A program made the position numbers and the translations under genes. DNA of 64,000 bases from Corbicula japonica. Taxonomy: Eukaryota; Mollusca; Bivalvia; Venerida; Cyrenidae. The DNA is taken from assembly GCA_038501625.1 (NCBI GenBank), contig JAZAYU010000003.1:4168796-4232795 (forward strand), in the 5' to 3' direction. Below, one piece after another: positions 23,529-35,286 of the stretch (position 1 is the stretch's first letter; the number at the start of each line of letters is the position of its first letter). The notes beneath the pieces are model-generated. The model did not search any database. It saw only the letters and a program-made list of their open reading frames with translations, and had not been told where the DNA came from.

Positions 23529-23960
23529 AACACGATCCTGTGAATTTTCGGAATATTATATTTTCCGAAAACTTTTTTTTTATTTTATCGATTTTCTTGC
23601 GGTTTTTTTTATCAGGTGAGTACACATGATTTAAATAGAAAAACTGCAATGTTTCAATGCCATATCTTGTTTAGTTTTCGAGAAAATTCGAAAATAAATT
23701 CAGTGTCACACTTCGATTCCGATCGGAATCGACATTTTCCGATCGGAATCCTGAATTTTCCTGTCGGAAAATTTTCCGATCGGAATTTTTCCGGTCGGAA
23801 TTTTTTCCTATCGGAAAAATTCCGATCGGAAGAGGTGATTCCGATCGGAATGATTCCTGCGTTTATTTAATTCCGATCGGAATGATTCCTGCGTTTATTT
23901 AATTCCTATCGGAATTCATGTAGCATTTATCTTTCCGAGCGGAATCAGTCCTGTGGGAAA
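23529..23960. repeat. TTCCGATCGGAA palindrome cluster, inverted, next to the gap
   Basis: It starts AACACGATCCTGTGAATT, the exact reverse complement of the end at 11343, and shares about 50 terminal bp before diverging. Six exact TTCCGATCGGAA palindromes and variants such as TTCCGGTCGGAA follow. It sits just right of the N run, so gap repair or scaffolding could affect its placement. Confidence 0.7.
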
Positions 23961-24250
23961 AGTTATTCGAACATTTAGTTTAATCGCAAACTATGTCGTA
24001 TTTATAATTTCCAGTCAGTAAAGTCAGTTGTTGTTTTTCTGATGAATATGAAAAAAATAGATTGTGATAAAAGAAAAACACAATGTAAACGCACTATTCT
24101 GTAAGTAAGTTATTGTTATTATATTTTGTTGACAAAATCTGACTCTCTTGGTCATGATTGACAACTTGACATTATTGTAATCGTCAACATCGTTTACTGT
24201 TTTCGTCAAAATGACTCATTACATTAATTTAGATAATTATCCATATATCT
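23860..24250 (+). repeat. Paired dispersed repeat, member without MITEs
   Basis: From GATTCCTGCGTTTATTTAATT through AAGTAAGTTATTGTT, GACAAAATCTGACTCTC and TCGTCAACATCGTTTA, this matches 25545-26410. It is the uninterrupted copy and gives the empty site for the 26110-26334 MITE (TA at 24178-24179). Confidence 0.85.
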
Positions 24251-24978
24251 CCATTATTTTTACCTTTTAATACGATATTGCTGATCAAGAAATACAGCAA
24301 TTAATTTGAAATTATACAATGCAGATTATGGAGTGTTCTTGATTTGAAAATATCGCGTTAAATACTGAGTTAAAGGTTTCATAGTAAGTTTCATCGTTTT
24401 ATCGGTAAATCATAATGGGTACCTATGTTTACTTACTTGTGTAAATTTTATTCCATGAAAAGGGAACTTTAAGCTCAACTTGGTTCTAATCGTTATGTTT
24501 CCGATATTTCGGCTAAAAACCGAGACTGCAATATTTCATGTCAAAAAATAAATATTTCTAAACGTTTTATCCTTTTCTATTTTAATAAGCGATAAGTTGG
24601 TTGTTTTTGAATTACATTTGCATGACGCACGGATACAAGTATAACTTCTAAATCACCGGCAGAATATGATCTCTTGGGCAGCAGTCCTGAAGTCGGTGGA
24701 GAACTCATTTTATAAGAGAACATGTTTAATCGACAATGTAAAAGAAATTCACAAATACAAGTTTTTAAATTCATATAGTTATTGTTGTTATTTCACCTAA
24801 ATTTTACAATAACTATTGTATTTAAAAAAAGAGAGAAACATGTAATTCAAGAAAAATCAACATTATCTTTAAACAACAGTGCCAAAATGCCACAAAATAC
24901 GCCCGTCAAAAAGTTTGGCTAATTTGCCACATTTTTCGTATAAATAAAGAGCCAACACTCTTAAGTGCCTGAAGCAAC

Positions 24979-25230
24979 TTGGCTGGTTATCGAACTTGGC
25001 AGAGATATTATGCCTACCAACATATTCACCAAGTTTGATAAAGACCGGATGAAAACTCTTCGACTTAGAGAGCGGAAACAGTAATTTTGGACAATTCAAG
25101 GGCCATAATTCAGGAGTGCATTGGGGGATTTGGCTGGTTATAGAACTTGGTCGAGACATTATGCACACCAACATATTCACCAAGTTTTATAAAGAACTGA
25201 TGAAAACTCTTTGACTTAGAGAGCGGAAAC
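24979..25230 (+). repeat. Two tandem copies of a bivalve-type repeat
   Basis: TTGGCTGGTTAT...AACATATTCACCAAGTTT...GATGAAAACTCTT...GACTTAGAGAGCGGAAAC occurs at 24979-25079 and 25130-25230. The phrase matches a repeat I know to be widespread in heterodont bivalves, usually followed, as here, by a run of CCCG. It does not encode a supported protein. Confidence 0.75.
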
Positions 25231-25247
25231 CCTGTGTACACCGCCCG

Positions 25248-25273
25248 CCAACCCGCCCGCCCGCCCGCCCGCC
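25248..25273. repeat. CCCG/CCGC simple repeat
   Basis: Short GC-rich run immediately after the second bivalve-type repeat; it is part of that repeat's usual 3' context. Confidence 0.8.
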
Positions 25274-25773
25274 GCAGGTGTTCCCATAATACGTCCCGTT
25301 TTTTCAAACAGGCGCATAAAAATCGTGAACAAGTTATAGTATACAGTAGTGTGTTGTAATTACCATCATCTCAGATTTGATGTAAAAGTTACGTTTTAAC
25401 TTATATTATTTTGAAGATAATGATTATTAAACAAAAAAGATCGGTTTAATACAAGAATAATAATTCGGTTAAAATCTGTATGAAATTAGGATACCAACAT
25501 GGTCTCGTACGATCATGGATACGCATAATAGAACTGTTAGTTTGAAAAATTCCGATCGGAATGTTTCCTGTGTTTATTTAATTCCTATCGGAATTCATTT
25601 TGTATTTATCTTTCCGAGCAGAATCAGTCCTGTGGGAAAAGTTATTCCGAACATTTATTTTAATCGCAGCTTATGTCCTATTTATAATTTCCAGTCAGTA
25701 AAGTCAGTTGTTGTGTTTCCTTGTGAAAATGAAAAAAAAAGATTGTGATTAAAGAAAAACAAAATGTAAATAG

Positions 25774-26004
25774 CAGACTTCCCGAAAGTTGAAAATATGT
25801 GTCAGACATTTGGTCAGATGAGATTTGAAAATCTGTCTGACCGAAACAAATTAGGTCAGACCGAAACATGTTATAAGGCTATTTGCAAGTATAAGGAGTT
25901 CAAATTTTTGTCTGACATTCGGTCTGATAACATTAGAAATCTTGTCTGACCGGCTCAAATTTTACCAGACAGGTCCTTCGGTCTGGCAACTTTCGGGATG
26001 TCTG
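25774..26004. mobile_element. 231-bp MITE, CAGAC termini
   Basis: CAGACTTCCCGAAAGTTG at 25774-25791 is inverted at 25987-26004 with one mismatch. Internal GTCTGAC/GTCAGAC motifs recur. The sister repeat near 24090 lacks it. No clean target duplication is seen, and ~20 extra bases follow the right end, so the class is uncertain; CAG...CTG ends would be compatible with hAT. Confidence 0.8.
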
Positions 26005-26109
26005 AAAAAGCATTTTATATATACACTCACTATTCCGTAAGTAAGTTATTTTTATTATATTTTGTTGACAAAATCTGACTCTCGTGGTCAACAACTTGAT
26101 ATTGTTGTA

Positions 26110-26334
26110 TTGTCCAACAACATTGACCTGGCACTCTTGCATTTGACCCCTTATTCGTTAAATTTCGTAAACGTATCGATCTACATTGAATCGGTAGTCC
26201 GGCATCTATTCCAATACACCACACATCACTGGGGTGTAAATTGAATAAATATATCGGCGTATTCGCTGATACCCGTGTTTATCCAATGACCTTTACGAAA
26301 ATTAATGAAGTGCCAGGTCAATATTGTTGGACAA
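26110..26334. mobile_element. 225-bp MITE with TA target duplication
   Basis: Termini TTGTCCAACAA...GACCTGGCACT are inverted over ~26 bp with one mismatch. TA flanks both ends (26108-26109 and 26335-26336), and the sister repeat has one TA in the matching context (24178-24179). This supports a Tc1/mariner-type non-autonomous element. It has no transposase frame. Confidence 0.9.
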
Positions 26335-26410
26335 TAATCGTCAACATCGTTTAATGTTTTCGTCAAAATGACTCATTACATAAATATAGATAATTATCCT
26401 TATATCTCTG

Positions 26411-28023
26411 ACTTTTATCGTCATAATACTTGGTTATTGTATTATATTAAAAAACGATTTGTTTAACTGTTGTCTTACTAGAATATTCACCATATTTTCT
26501 GATATGATCTATTTTGAATTCCGACAGAATTGAGTATTTTCGATAGGAATGAATACGACTGGAATATTTTCTTTTGATGAAATTTCCAATGGAAATGATA
26601 TTGATCAAAACCAAGTTTTCATGAACCGTTAAATGTTAAGTTCTTTAACTGTTTGAATAACAAGAAGAGAGTAACATAAAAACTTATTGCGGCATTTCCT
26701 TATTCAGTTGTGTATACGAGTTTGTTTTATTTGGCACAAAAAGCACCCATAAAGCTAACAGTACCGCATTTTCAACGTATAGGCTTGAATGTGGAATAAG
26801 ATATTTCTTTAAATAAAGGATCTCCAGCTTGAAGTATTCCCCTTAGGAAAATTCTGATTCCACTTTCAGTATGCTTAAGCTTATACGATGCTATGATGTC
26901 AGTATGAACAATAATTGTGCATGTATTTAATACATTTATAAGTGTTCGGTGCGCTATTGATTTTAGATCGAGAATATAATATAATCAAATTAAATGTTTT
27001 TACTTCATCCGTCACTGTGTTTCTTATTCTCTGTGGTGGCGATCCTTACTGAATTACGCTTCGTTTCTCCAAGGCTAGAAATGCAATGTATTATTATTTA
27101 AGCAAACATAAAAGAAACTCAAGAGTAAACACTGCTAGAAACTGACTGTATTTCACGTTCAGAATTTGTAGAACGTAGCCCTGTTATATTTTTCATAGAC
27201 GCATATACAATCTCACTAAAGTCAGATCTAACAAAATGTTAGATCTGATGACGGCCCGCAGTCACTGTACATAAGTAATAGCGGTTTTCCCCCGATTACT
27301 ATTTTTAGAAAATGCCAACACAGGAAGCGTATTTATAACGCTCGCAAAATGATCTGAAGATGTCATTACATTAGAAATGCATGCAATACTACATAAACAC
27401 ATATATGTATATATATATATATCTCCAGTAAAATATGTCTTACGAAAGCTGTCAACACTTTCCATGAGTTAAAATACTATTTTTACGTTCACTTTTGCGG
27501 TTTTATAGGCGACAATCTGATTGGTTCAACGGGTTGTGATAAAAGCATGTTTTAGTTTCTCGTAGTCAGATCCTGATAGCGTAACGGGTTTCAGGAAATG
27601 ATTTTAATCAGATTGACGCATACAGAGTGTAATTTAATAAGTTACTTTTCTTGCCTTCGATGTATGTTATTAACTTGGTCTTAGTGATACAAACGATTTA
27701 TTACAATTATAATAGAGTTTATATATTTGGCAAAAATTCTATAAAACACATGTCAGGCACACAGCTTTCTTCAAATCGATAAGTAAAATATTTTTCTATT
27801 ATACGTATTTTACGATTAGACTACTAGAAAAAAATTTTCACATTCTGCACTATACAAGCACATTCATCATGTTCATATCTACAAGTAATCTACAAATCAA
27901 ATGATAAGTTATAATGAAATGCCCGAAAGAAGTTTTATTTTCGCTTGCATGTTGTTGTATAAAATTTATGTTTAAAACATATGCCTGATCGGAAAATATT
28001 AACATAACTATAATATAATTGAA
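26411..28023. other. Non-coding spacer
   Basis: No gene seen. TTCCGAC...GATAGGAATG near 26520-26570 is a decayed relative of the palindrome cluster. A perfect hairpin TCAGATCTAACA-AAA-TGTTAGATCTGA occupies 27222-27248, and a short AT run lies at about 27405-27421. Confidence 0.5.
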
Positions 28024-28256
28024 TGCGTCATTTTGTTGTGTTTTTTTTTGTTTTTTTTTCGGGCCCCTTCACGGGTAACCCCATTTATTTAGTATTATAC
28101 AGATAATAATATAAAAAAACAATAATAATATTAAATAACATTCATAGCAATGAATATTCATTTGATTCAGTTCGTTCCAGTTCAAATTCGAGTTCAGATT
28201 TAATTCAATTTAGTTCAGTTAATTTAATTTATTAAATTTTTGTCAGATCGATCCAG

Positions 28257-28444
28257 ATTCATTCATTCATTCATTCATTCATTCATTCATTCATTCATTC
28301 ATTCATTCATTCATTCATTCATTCATTCATTCATTTATTTATTCGTTCGTTCGTTCGTTCGTTCGTTCGTTCGTTCGTTCGTTCATTCATTCATTCATTC
28401 ATTCGTTCATTCATTTATTCACGCGTTAGTTCATTCATTCATTC
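28257..28444. repeat. (ATTC)n/(GTTC)n microsatellite
   Basis: ATTC repeats grade into GTTC repeats and back over ~188 bp. It lies in the 3' untranslated part of the LINE. Confidence 0.97.
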
Positions 28445-28626
28445 AAAAAATTTCATTTTTTGGAAACGATATGGATCATTTATTTATAACAAATACTCAG
28501 TGAAGCATTCGACCTTAAACGAAACGAAATGGTAAGAACGAAGCAGTGAGAATTTGTGTAGTAAAATTGCTAGAATTACTTGTGTCAATGTTGACCGGGA
28601 ATGGAAGAAAGAGTGTATTGCGAAAC

Positions 28627-30404
28627 TTATATGCCTTCTTTGATGCTTTGGAATATTTCATTAGATTGTTCCCCGTGACGCTTTTGCGAAAAAATATTTT
28701 TAAGATCCGCTTTAAGGAAAAACACGAAAGACTGTATTTGCAAGGGACGTATTGAGAATTTCACATCATTTCTATATTTCCATATGTACCATTTGGTTTC
28801 AAATATAAGTGTATTTATAACATTTGAGAACTTATGCGGATTGTATCCGAGTGCTATGTTTTGTGCAGAAAACGTTACAGATGAGAGTCCTATGGCGCGG
28901 AGTGCCCTGTTAATAATTCGATAAGATTCTTCCCAGAAAGGTTTTACTTTGTCACAGTCACAGAATAAATGTATTAGGTTTTCGCGATGTGTTTTGCATA
29001 AAGTGCAGAGACCGTTCGAAAGGCCCATTAAATTTAACCTATGTTCAGTAAAAATCGCGTTGTGAAGAAATTTCCATTGAAAATTTTTTGCCTTTATGGA
29101 AGCATATGAATCTAAACAATTTTTCCAGATATGTCGCCAGTTTAAGTTCGGGTTAAGGTTAAGACGTTCCTCCCACCTTCTCTCTGTATGTAATTTAGAT
29201 TGATTATTTAAGCAGTACAACTGGGATATTATCAATTTTGACCGTAGTTTGTTGTATTTTATAAATTCTCCTTTTACATCTAAAAGTTTTAGGAATGATA
29301 TTGACATTGTAGATCGTTCGTCGACAGACGTGTTGGTCGCTAGAATATCAGTGTAAGTTTTTGGAATGCTCGATCGTAAAATTTCCCATTCATGAACCCA
29401 ATTTTGTTGCAAATTTATTTGTAATTTATTTAATAGCTGTATATCACTTATGAAAGTATTTGTTTCCTTGTCCCATATATCACAAATTTGTTTGATGTCA
29501 CTTTTTATAAACGATTTGAATAAGATCGGTTTATTCCTATATTATATTTTGTGATTCCCGAATAGCGACACATTTAGTATATCTGTTTTACGCAAAGGAT
29601 TAAACGATTTCAGAAATGTACTCCAATTGCTTAATGCGTATTTATAGTACCTGGGCATGGGTTGTCTGAAAGTTATTCTTTCCAAGCAAGACAAAGTGCA
29701 TATAAAGAAATTTTGATTAAACAGCGAATCGACAGTTTTAAAATAATGTTTACCAATGATATTCCAATTTTGTACTTCTGAATGAATGAGTTTGTACACC
29801 ATTTTGATCATATTTGCTGATACTATATCCGAGACTGAGAAAAGGTTTAAACCTCCTGAATATTTTGGTCGTTTTAAGTTAACTGCCGATATTAATGCAC
29901 GTTTTCCTTCCCATATAAAATTTGATATTATTTTATCAATTTCTTTACAATATTTATCGGGAATGCCGCGCGTTTCTATTTCAAAGTTGATTACAGAGTG
30001 AACGAACGTTTTAATTATTAAGACTTTACCATTTATCGATAGATTTCTAGATTTCCAGACTTGAAGACAAGATTTAATTTTCATTATTTTATCGCGCCAA
30101 AGATTGTCATCATCTATGTTATATCCGTGACATATACCTAGGGTTTTCACATAATTTTTTGTCCAGCTAATATCCTTAAATTTTGGGTTTACATTTTTTA
30201 AAGATCCCATAAATAGGCCTTTTGTTTTCTCTTTGTTCATTTTGGCACCTGATGCTTTTTCATAAATAGATAAATCGTCAAAAATATATGGCAGAGATAA
30301 CTCGTTTTTAGCGAAGAGTTGCGTATCGTCAACGTATTGATTTATTTTGGCTTGTGCCGATCTACCATCGATTATTGGTAATTGAATGCCTACTATATTT
30401 TGAT
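28627..30404 (-). pseudogene. LINE ORF2 fragment: reverse transcriptase C-terminal half
   Basis: This is the reverse transcriptase/C-terminal part of a non-LTR retrotransposon polyprotein. The frame enters at the truncation point and shows NQYVDDTQLF (the YxDD polymerase motif) near 30320, then ASGAKMNKEKTKG and the thumb-like region with SINGKVLIIKTF. Near the C-terminus CTLCKTHRENLIHLFCDC resembles the zf-RVT zinc-binding domain found after the RT of L1/Tx1- and CR1-like elements. The frame is unbroken except for one in-frame TAA at 29542-29544. The endonuclease and the start of the RT are missing, so it cannot act on its own. Exact clade assignment would need a tree. Confidence 0.88.
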
Positions 30405-30418
30405 TGCGTCATTTTGTT

Positions 30419-31177
30419 TGAAATACAGTATTCATTCAGTTAAAGTGTGTTATTTATTAATTTATTAGTACTAAATAATGAACCAGATTGGTTTCAAATG
30501 TTTCGCATAACTGGTTATATAAATTATTTCATTTTGCCTGTGTAAAGAAAAAATATTAACATTACGAAAGACAAAAACAATCATAAAACAAAAATCAATA
30601 TTAAAGCGATATTAGACCGGAAGTTGTTGAAATTATTAAACAGGTATTTCAAACGACATTAAGACTGTTTAGATACAGATTACTGAAAGTTGTTTTAAGT
30701 GTTTAGTCACGTATTGGAGTGTACGAGTAGTTAGAAAAATGCACGTGTTTTAATAGGACATAATATCGGCTGTGTTTCGCATGAATGACCGCGCGATTCG
30801 TGCAAAAAGTAAAGAAATGCCAACTACACAGAAATGTAGTCGTCGGTAAATAGTATTATATTTTGATTGTATCTTAAATTTATGTTAATCAAAGTTAATA
30901 ATAAATCGTTAACGTGTGTTTGATAACGACGGGGAATGAGAATCAACCACCTTTAACATACTCATAATTGAAAATTATTTTCAAAGCAATTGATTTTTCT
31001 ATTAATCCGAATCCCATAACTGACTGTGTAAAGACGATGTGTTTTGTTTAACATGATTAATACAATAGTTATATGTAAATTTTAATATTGGGTGTTAAAG
31101 ATCCTCTCTTGTTAACTTATTTCGATAAAAAAGAAGAAATTTAAAAGTTTGAGATTAAAGAAAAATTATGACGTTTT
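30419..31177. other. Non-coding spacer
   Basis: AT-rich sequence to the right of the LINE; nothing is recognised in it. Confidence 0.5.
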
Positions 31178-31260
31178 CGGGATTCGAACCAACGACCTGC
31201 AGAACCACGAGTCAAAGATACAATGTTGAGAAACGGTCTAGATCATTAGGCTAATGCGGA
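31178..31260 (-). repeat. tRNA-like sequence (SINE or tRNA pseudogene)
   Basis: On the minus strand TTAGCCTAATGATCTAGACC resembles an A box/D arm and GGTTCGAATCCC is a good B box. The acceptor and T stems do not pair well, so it is a degenerate tRNA or the head of a tRNA-derived SINE rather than a working tRNA. Confidence 0.45.
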
Positions 31261-32507
31261 ATTTGTACGAATGGAATATCATTCCAAATATATACTTGTT
31301 CTGGGATTCAGGGATGGATCCAGAGGTCTCTTCGCCGGGGGTTCGGTGCCCCCCTCCCCCGTCACAAAAATGAAAGGAAGTAGCGCGTTTGGTGTTACCG
31401 CACTTCTTTACTCAACCATGCCAACTATATAGCTATAGCTGTTTAATTTGACTGAAAACAGTACACTATTAAAGACGGGAATCTCTTTTAAAAGAGAGAA
31501 AGTCGAGTTTCTTTTTTCCTCGGTGAAGAGGCGACCGCCACCTCCGAGCTCTACGTTTTACATTCTAAAAGCTGAAAGCGGTATTTGTGTATTTCATTTT
31601 AATAATGCATAGATTTTGATTACTAAAATAGACCAGATAATTATACATCTATGCGCTGTCTACGGTAGAATACTAGGCCTAACCCCCGCCCAAGAGATCT
31701 CCAAAAGATTAGAATTGTTCAAGTTATGTCACAACTATCTCATCTACAACAAATTTCCCACAATGCGGATAATTATATTCTTAAGTTGTCATCTATTATA
31801 TATTACAATTACGATATAAAAATTCACTGCAGTATTTTCGCTAGTCTGGTTCCCATCGTTCTGTTAACTGTGCCGGGCCCGGTCGAGAAGACACTTCCGT
31901 GCCGATAACGTAACAAGAATATATATGTGCTCAAACTAAGCTAAACATTAGACGGGTCTCCGTTTTTATCGCATGTATTAGTACAGTGGTTTTATCACTT
32001 GTACCCGTCCACTGCTGGATGCGAAATAGACGAGTTTATTTTTGAAAATAGGATGTCATTTCTTAAAATGGACCCGTCCATTTCCTGCTGCCAATTGCCG
32101 CAGGCTAACGATTGTCACCTGCTGGTGTTGTACATAAATATACACGATATGGTGTAATGGTCGAAGCAGATTAAGCTGCAGTCATTTTATTAGATGCTTA
32201 TATTGTCATATTTTCAATATATGTTGCTAATAAAAATGAAATGTCGAGGTTTAAAGCTTAAAATATTTCAGAGCGAACTAAAGAGTATAAGCGATATCAG
32301 ATATTATTGTGAGAATCACCGAATTAATGCTTATAATGAGACATACCACCAAACTTGTGCCCCTATAATCGGTGTCCGGCGGGGGAGGGGGCATTTAGCT
32401 TTTATATGGCCACCAAAACATATTGGTCACCTACCATAAATGCGTATGAAAATGAAAATAGCAATGTAGATGCTATTAAATGCCGGAATTGTAAATACCA
32501 AAACAGC
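31261..32507. other. Non-coding spacer
   Basis: GGATCCAGAGGTC...GGGGGTTCGGTGCCCCCC at 31316-31357 resembles a common aquatic-invertebrate dispersed repeat. Nothing else is recognised. Confidence 0.4.
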
Positions 32508-32585
32508 CATCATCATCAGCAGCAGCTGCTGCATCATCATCATCATCATTATTATCATCACCATAATCATCATCATCATCATCAC
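32508..32585. repeat. (CAT)n microsatellite, interrupted
   Basis: CATCAT runs interrupted by CAGCAGCAGCTGCTG. The His-rich peptide of the open frame here is a by-product. Confidence 0.95.
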
Positions 32586-32721
32586 AGTCTGCAGTAGCAG
32601 CATCTGCAGAACCTACAATAAACAGTTTATTTAAATTTCAAAGATCCCGTGGTATCCGATGAATTATATTGCAAATCTGCAAGCCAAAAAATAAAAATAA
32701 AAATAACATGTGATGACGAAG

Positions 32722-32724
<3 letters not shown>

Positions 32725-32776
<52 letters not shown>
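32725..32776. repeat. (GAT)n microsatellite
   Basis: About 17 GAT units. It is the inverted complement of the CAT-type run 140 bp upstream, so the two could pair. Confidence 0.97.
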
Positions 32777-33117
32777 TTTGAACACGATGAAACAAATATA
32801 TCTTATCATTTTACTAAGTTTCTTTTTTAAATTCTGAACTTTTATGTTTAACATTGTTATAATCTCCATGAAACAAGAACCGGGAAGAAAAAGCTACTTA
32901 ATGCTCCTGACTTGCACGTTCTCCTTTTTGTACTCTATGGTTGCATTAGATCACTTAAAAACGCGATAAAAGATGCGAGTCGGGATTTCGCATCGCGTTT
33001 AGACGACCTCCTACCGTGATCTTATCGATTTCGCATAGTGTCTTCATAATTTACCAACCCATAGATCGGCAGAGCGAAACGATTGTCCCCAGAAACATCA
33101 ACACATATCCTGGTTTG

Positions 33118-33712
33118 GGAACCCGTCTGATATACTAGTTTCACGCAGTAAATAATCGCAAGATTAAAAATGTCATAATTTATTTAGTGCACGGAACAAA
33201 TTAAATAGTTAAGATAATGTCATTTTTTACAGCAATAACATTTTGCGGAGTGTATAAGGATATAATGATAATCGCCGTACAAATATATTCGGAAGGTGTA
33301 ATCGGTGCAAAAATGTATTAATTAAGAAGATCAGTTAAAGAAAATTCACCGAAAAGAAAGCGCCCAATTCCTTTTGAAATAGAGTACAGTTTTAAGTTTG
33401 TAACCCGTCTTATATACTATTGTCACACGGGAAATAATCGCAAGATTAAAAATTTCATACATATTTTATTTATTTAGTGGACTCAACACATTAAAAAATA
33501 AAATAAGGAGTTAAATAGTTAAGAAAGTGTCATTTTGTACAACCATAACACTTACGGCGTATATAAGGATATTATTGTGATAATTGCTTTACAAATAAAA
33601 CACGCGAATATTCTTCAAGTGTAAACGGTGCTAAAATGTATTCATTAAGAAAAGCAGTTAATGTAAAAAAATGCACGCTTTCTTTTCGGAATAGAGAATA
33701 CTTTAAAGTTTC
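33118..33712 (+). repeat. Degenerate tandem duplication, ~285-310-bp units
   Basis: Two consecutive units (about 33118-33400 and 33401-33712) share AACCCGTCT...ATACTA, AATAATCGCAAGATTAAAAA, TTAAATAGTTAAGA, ATAAGGATAT and a GGTG(C)...AAAATGTATT stretch in the same order. The open frames across unit 2 on both strands lack any recognisable domain. The function is unknown. Confidence 0.8.
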
Positions 33713-34463
33713 TGTTTTATATAAACATAACTTCATAAGAATCCAGCGGAAAAGGGAGGGGGTTATACATGTCGTTAGTGCTATAGTTAAAATGGTTGAA
33801 CCCAGCGATTCCGAAAGAATCCCGATGTCTCTTATACTCTTATTCATTCTCTATTTAAGCAGAGTTCTGCCTTATTTTATTTATAAGACTCGAAATAAAT
33901 GTGAATGTGCATCTGAAAAATGCAGGCAATTGAAAAGCTTTATTTATTCCTTAGATTCGAACTTTCGTTAAAATAAGATCAAAAAAATTAAACTTGCAAA
34001 GAAACAATTAGACGACATTCGACATTTATTAGACAAATTCAGAATTCATTCAATCAAAATTTACGTTATATTCCAATTAACAGAAATTCAAAGATATTTA
34101 ATTATAAGTGATCATCTCAATACATACTGTCATCATAAACTGATAAAACAAAATCATGAGACGCATTAATCATTAACTAAATTCCAGATTTCCACACTCC
34201 TGCCATTTTAAGTTCATTACTAAAAACAATGATGATGACGTGTTTGAAACAGTATCAAGCATTAAACACAATATATTTACTTGTACACTTTCATTAACTT
34301 ATGAGATTTAAATCCCGTTTTTAATAATGATGAGTAAACATATACGCCTATATAAATTAATTTTCAATATTTAGAAAGCTTCATCAAAAGTCCAAAATAT
34401 TAAGTTGTAGATTAATAGCTAATCATTTTGTTAGTTCCCATTTCCCTTTAAACAAGAATTTTC
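33713..34463. other. Non-coding spacer before duplication copy 2
   Basis: AT-rich; nothing recognised. It supplies the left flank of duplication copy 2; the corresponding flank of copy 1 lies outside the window. Confidence 0.5.
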
Positions 34464-35220
34464 CAAAAAAATTATGAACAAGGACATTATGGTGTTATAG
34501 TAAATTCAATTTTATCCTAGCTAGTGCGCCAAAAGACGGACGTACCGAGGTTAATTCAAACTAATAAAATAATTAAATCACCAAATTCAGTTTTTATGAC
34601 TTTAGATTCTTATCGCAAATCAATTAATGCGGATATTAAAATGATGAACGAATCATCAATTATTACAACTCCGCCCCACGAATCACGTTATCGCGTTAAT
34701 GTGTTACTTATTTTCTATTGGTTGATTTTTATAAAAGAGGCGTTCCTTTACAAGAGGCGATCAGGGTGCTATACATTAGATATGATGGTCAGTTTTGGAA
34801 TCCATACGCTAGTTAACTAATACACTTCTGGAGGCCCTTACCATATCGATTGATATGTTCGAACGTTTGTATTAGTATTTTTAAAACCGAAAGCACCACA
34901 AGAAGTGAAACCGATTCTTTTATTGATAGTTTCACACGTGATTTTTGTGAAATGACACGAGTCTGTTTCGTGAAATAAATTAAAAATATTACTAAGATTA
35001 TGTATGTTCAAGTCGGATTTCTAAAAGTCGATTATTTCGAAAACCCAATAATTTCATGTTTCCATTCGCTGAATAAATAGTGTCATAAGTCTTTGAGATG
35101 TTTTTCTACACGCCTTGCAATCATCGACATCGAAAAATGGTATTTAATCACATAAGTGTCACCCAAACAGGGTATACATTGTTCACTTCTCAGTCAGAAA
35201 AAAACCCAATGTATCGAAAA

Positions 35221-35286
35221 GCAAACGGTGAAGATCCTGATCAGACGACGCGGATGTGCCGCCTGGTCTGGATGTGCACTGTTTGC
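35221..35286. repeat. Short foldback dispersed repeat (copy c)
   Basis: Duplication-copy-2 counterpart of 757-822, with the same inverted ends and the CCTGATCAGAC core. Confidence 0.65.

Larger units (their letters stand above)
25545..26410 (+). repeat. Paired dispersed repeat, member with two MITE insertions
   Basis: Same order of sequence as 23860-24250, but interrupted by two inverted-repeat elements (25774-26004 and 26110-26334). The left part again carries TTCCGATCGGAA, so the palindrome cluster and this repeat probably belong to one larger element. Confidence 0.85.
28024..30418 (-). mobile_element. 5'-truncated LINE with 14-bp target-site duplications
   Basis: TGCGTCATTTTGTT flanks both sides (28024-28037 and 30405-30418). 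On the minus strand the element ends in an A-rich tail (seen here as T runs at 28039-28059). The 5' side begins inside the reverse transcriptase domain, the usual result of incomplete target-primed reverse transcription. The 3' part includes an ATTC/GTTC microsatellite (28257-28444). Confidence 0.92.

Noticed and set aside
32508..32585. Histidine-rich peptide
   Set aside because: Translation of a CAT microsatellite.
33636..33971. 111-codon frame with an overlapping antisense frame
   Set aside because: Lies largely in a degenerate tandem duplication whose other unit does not conserve the frame.
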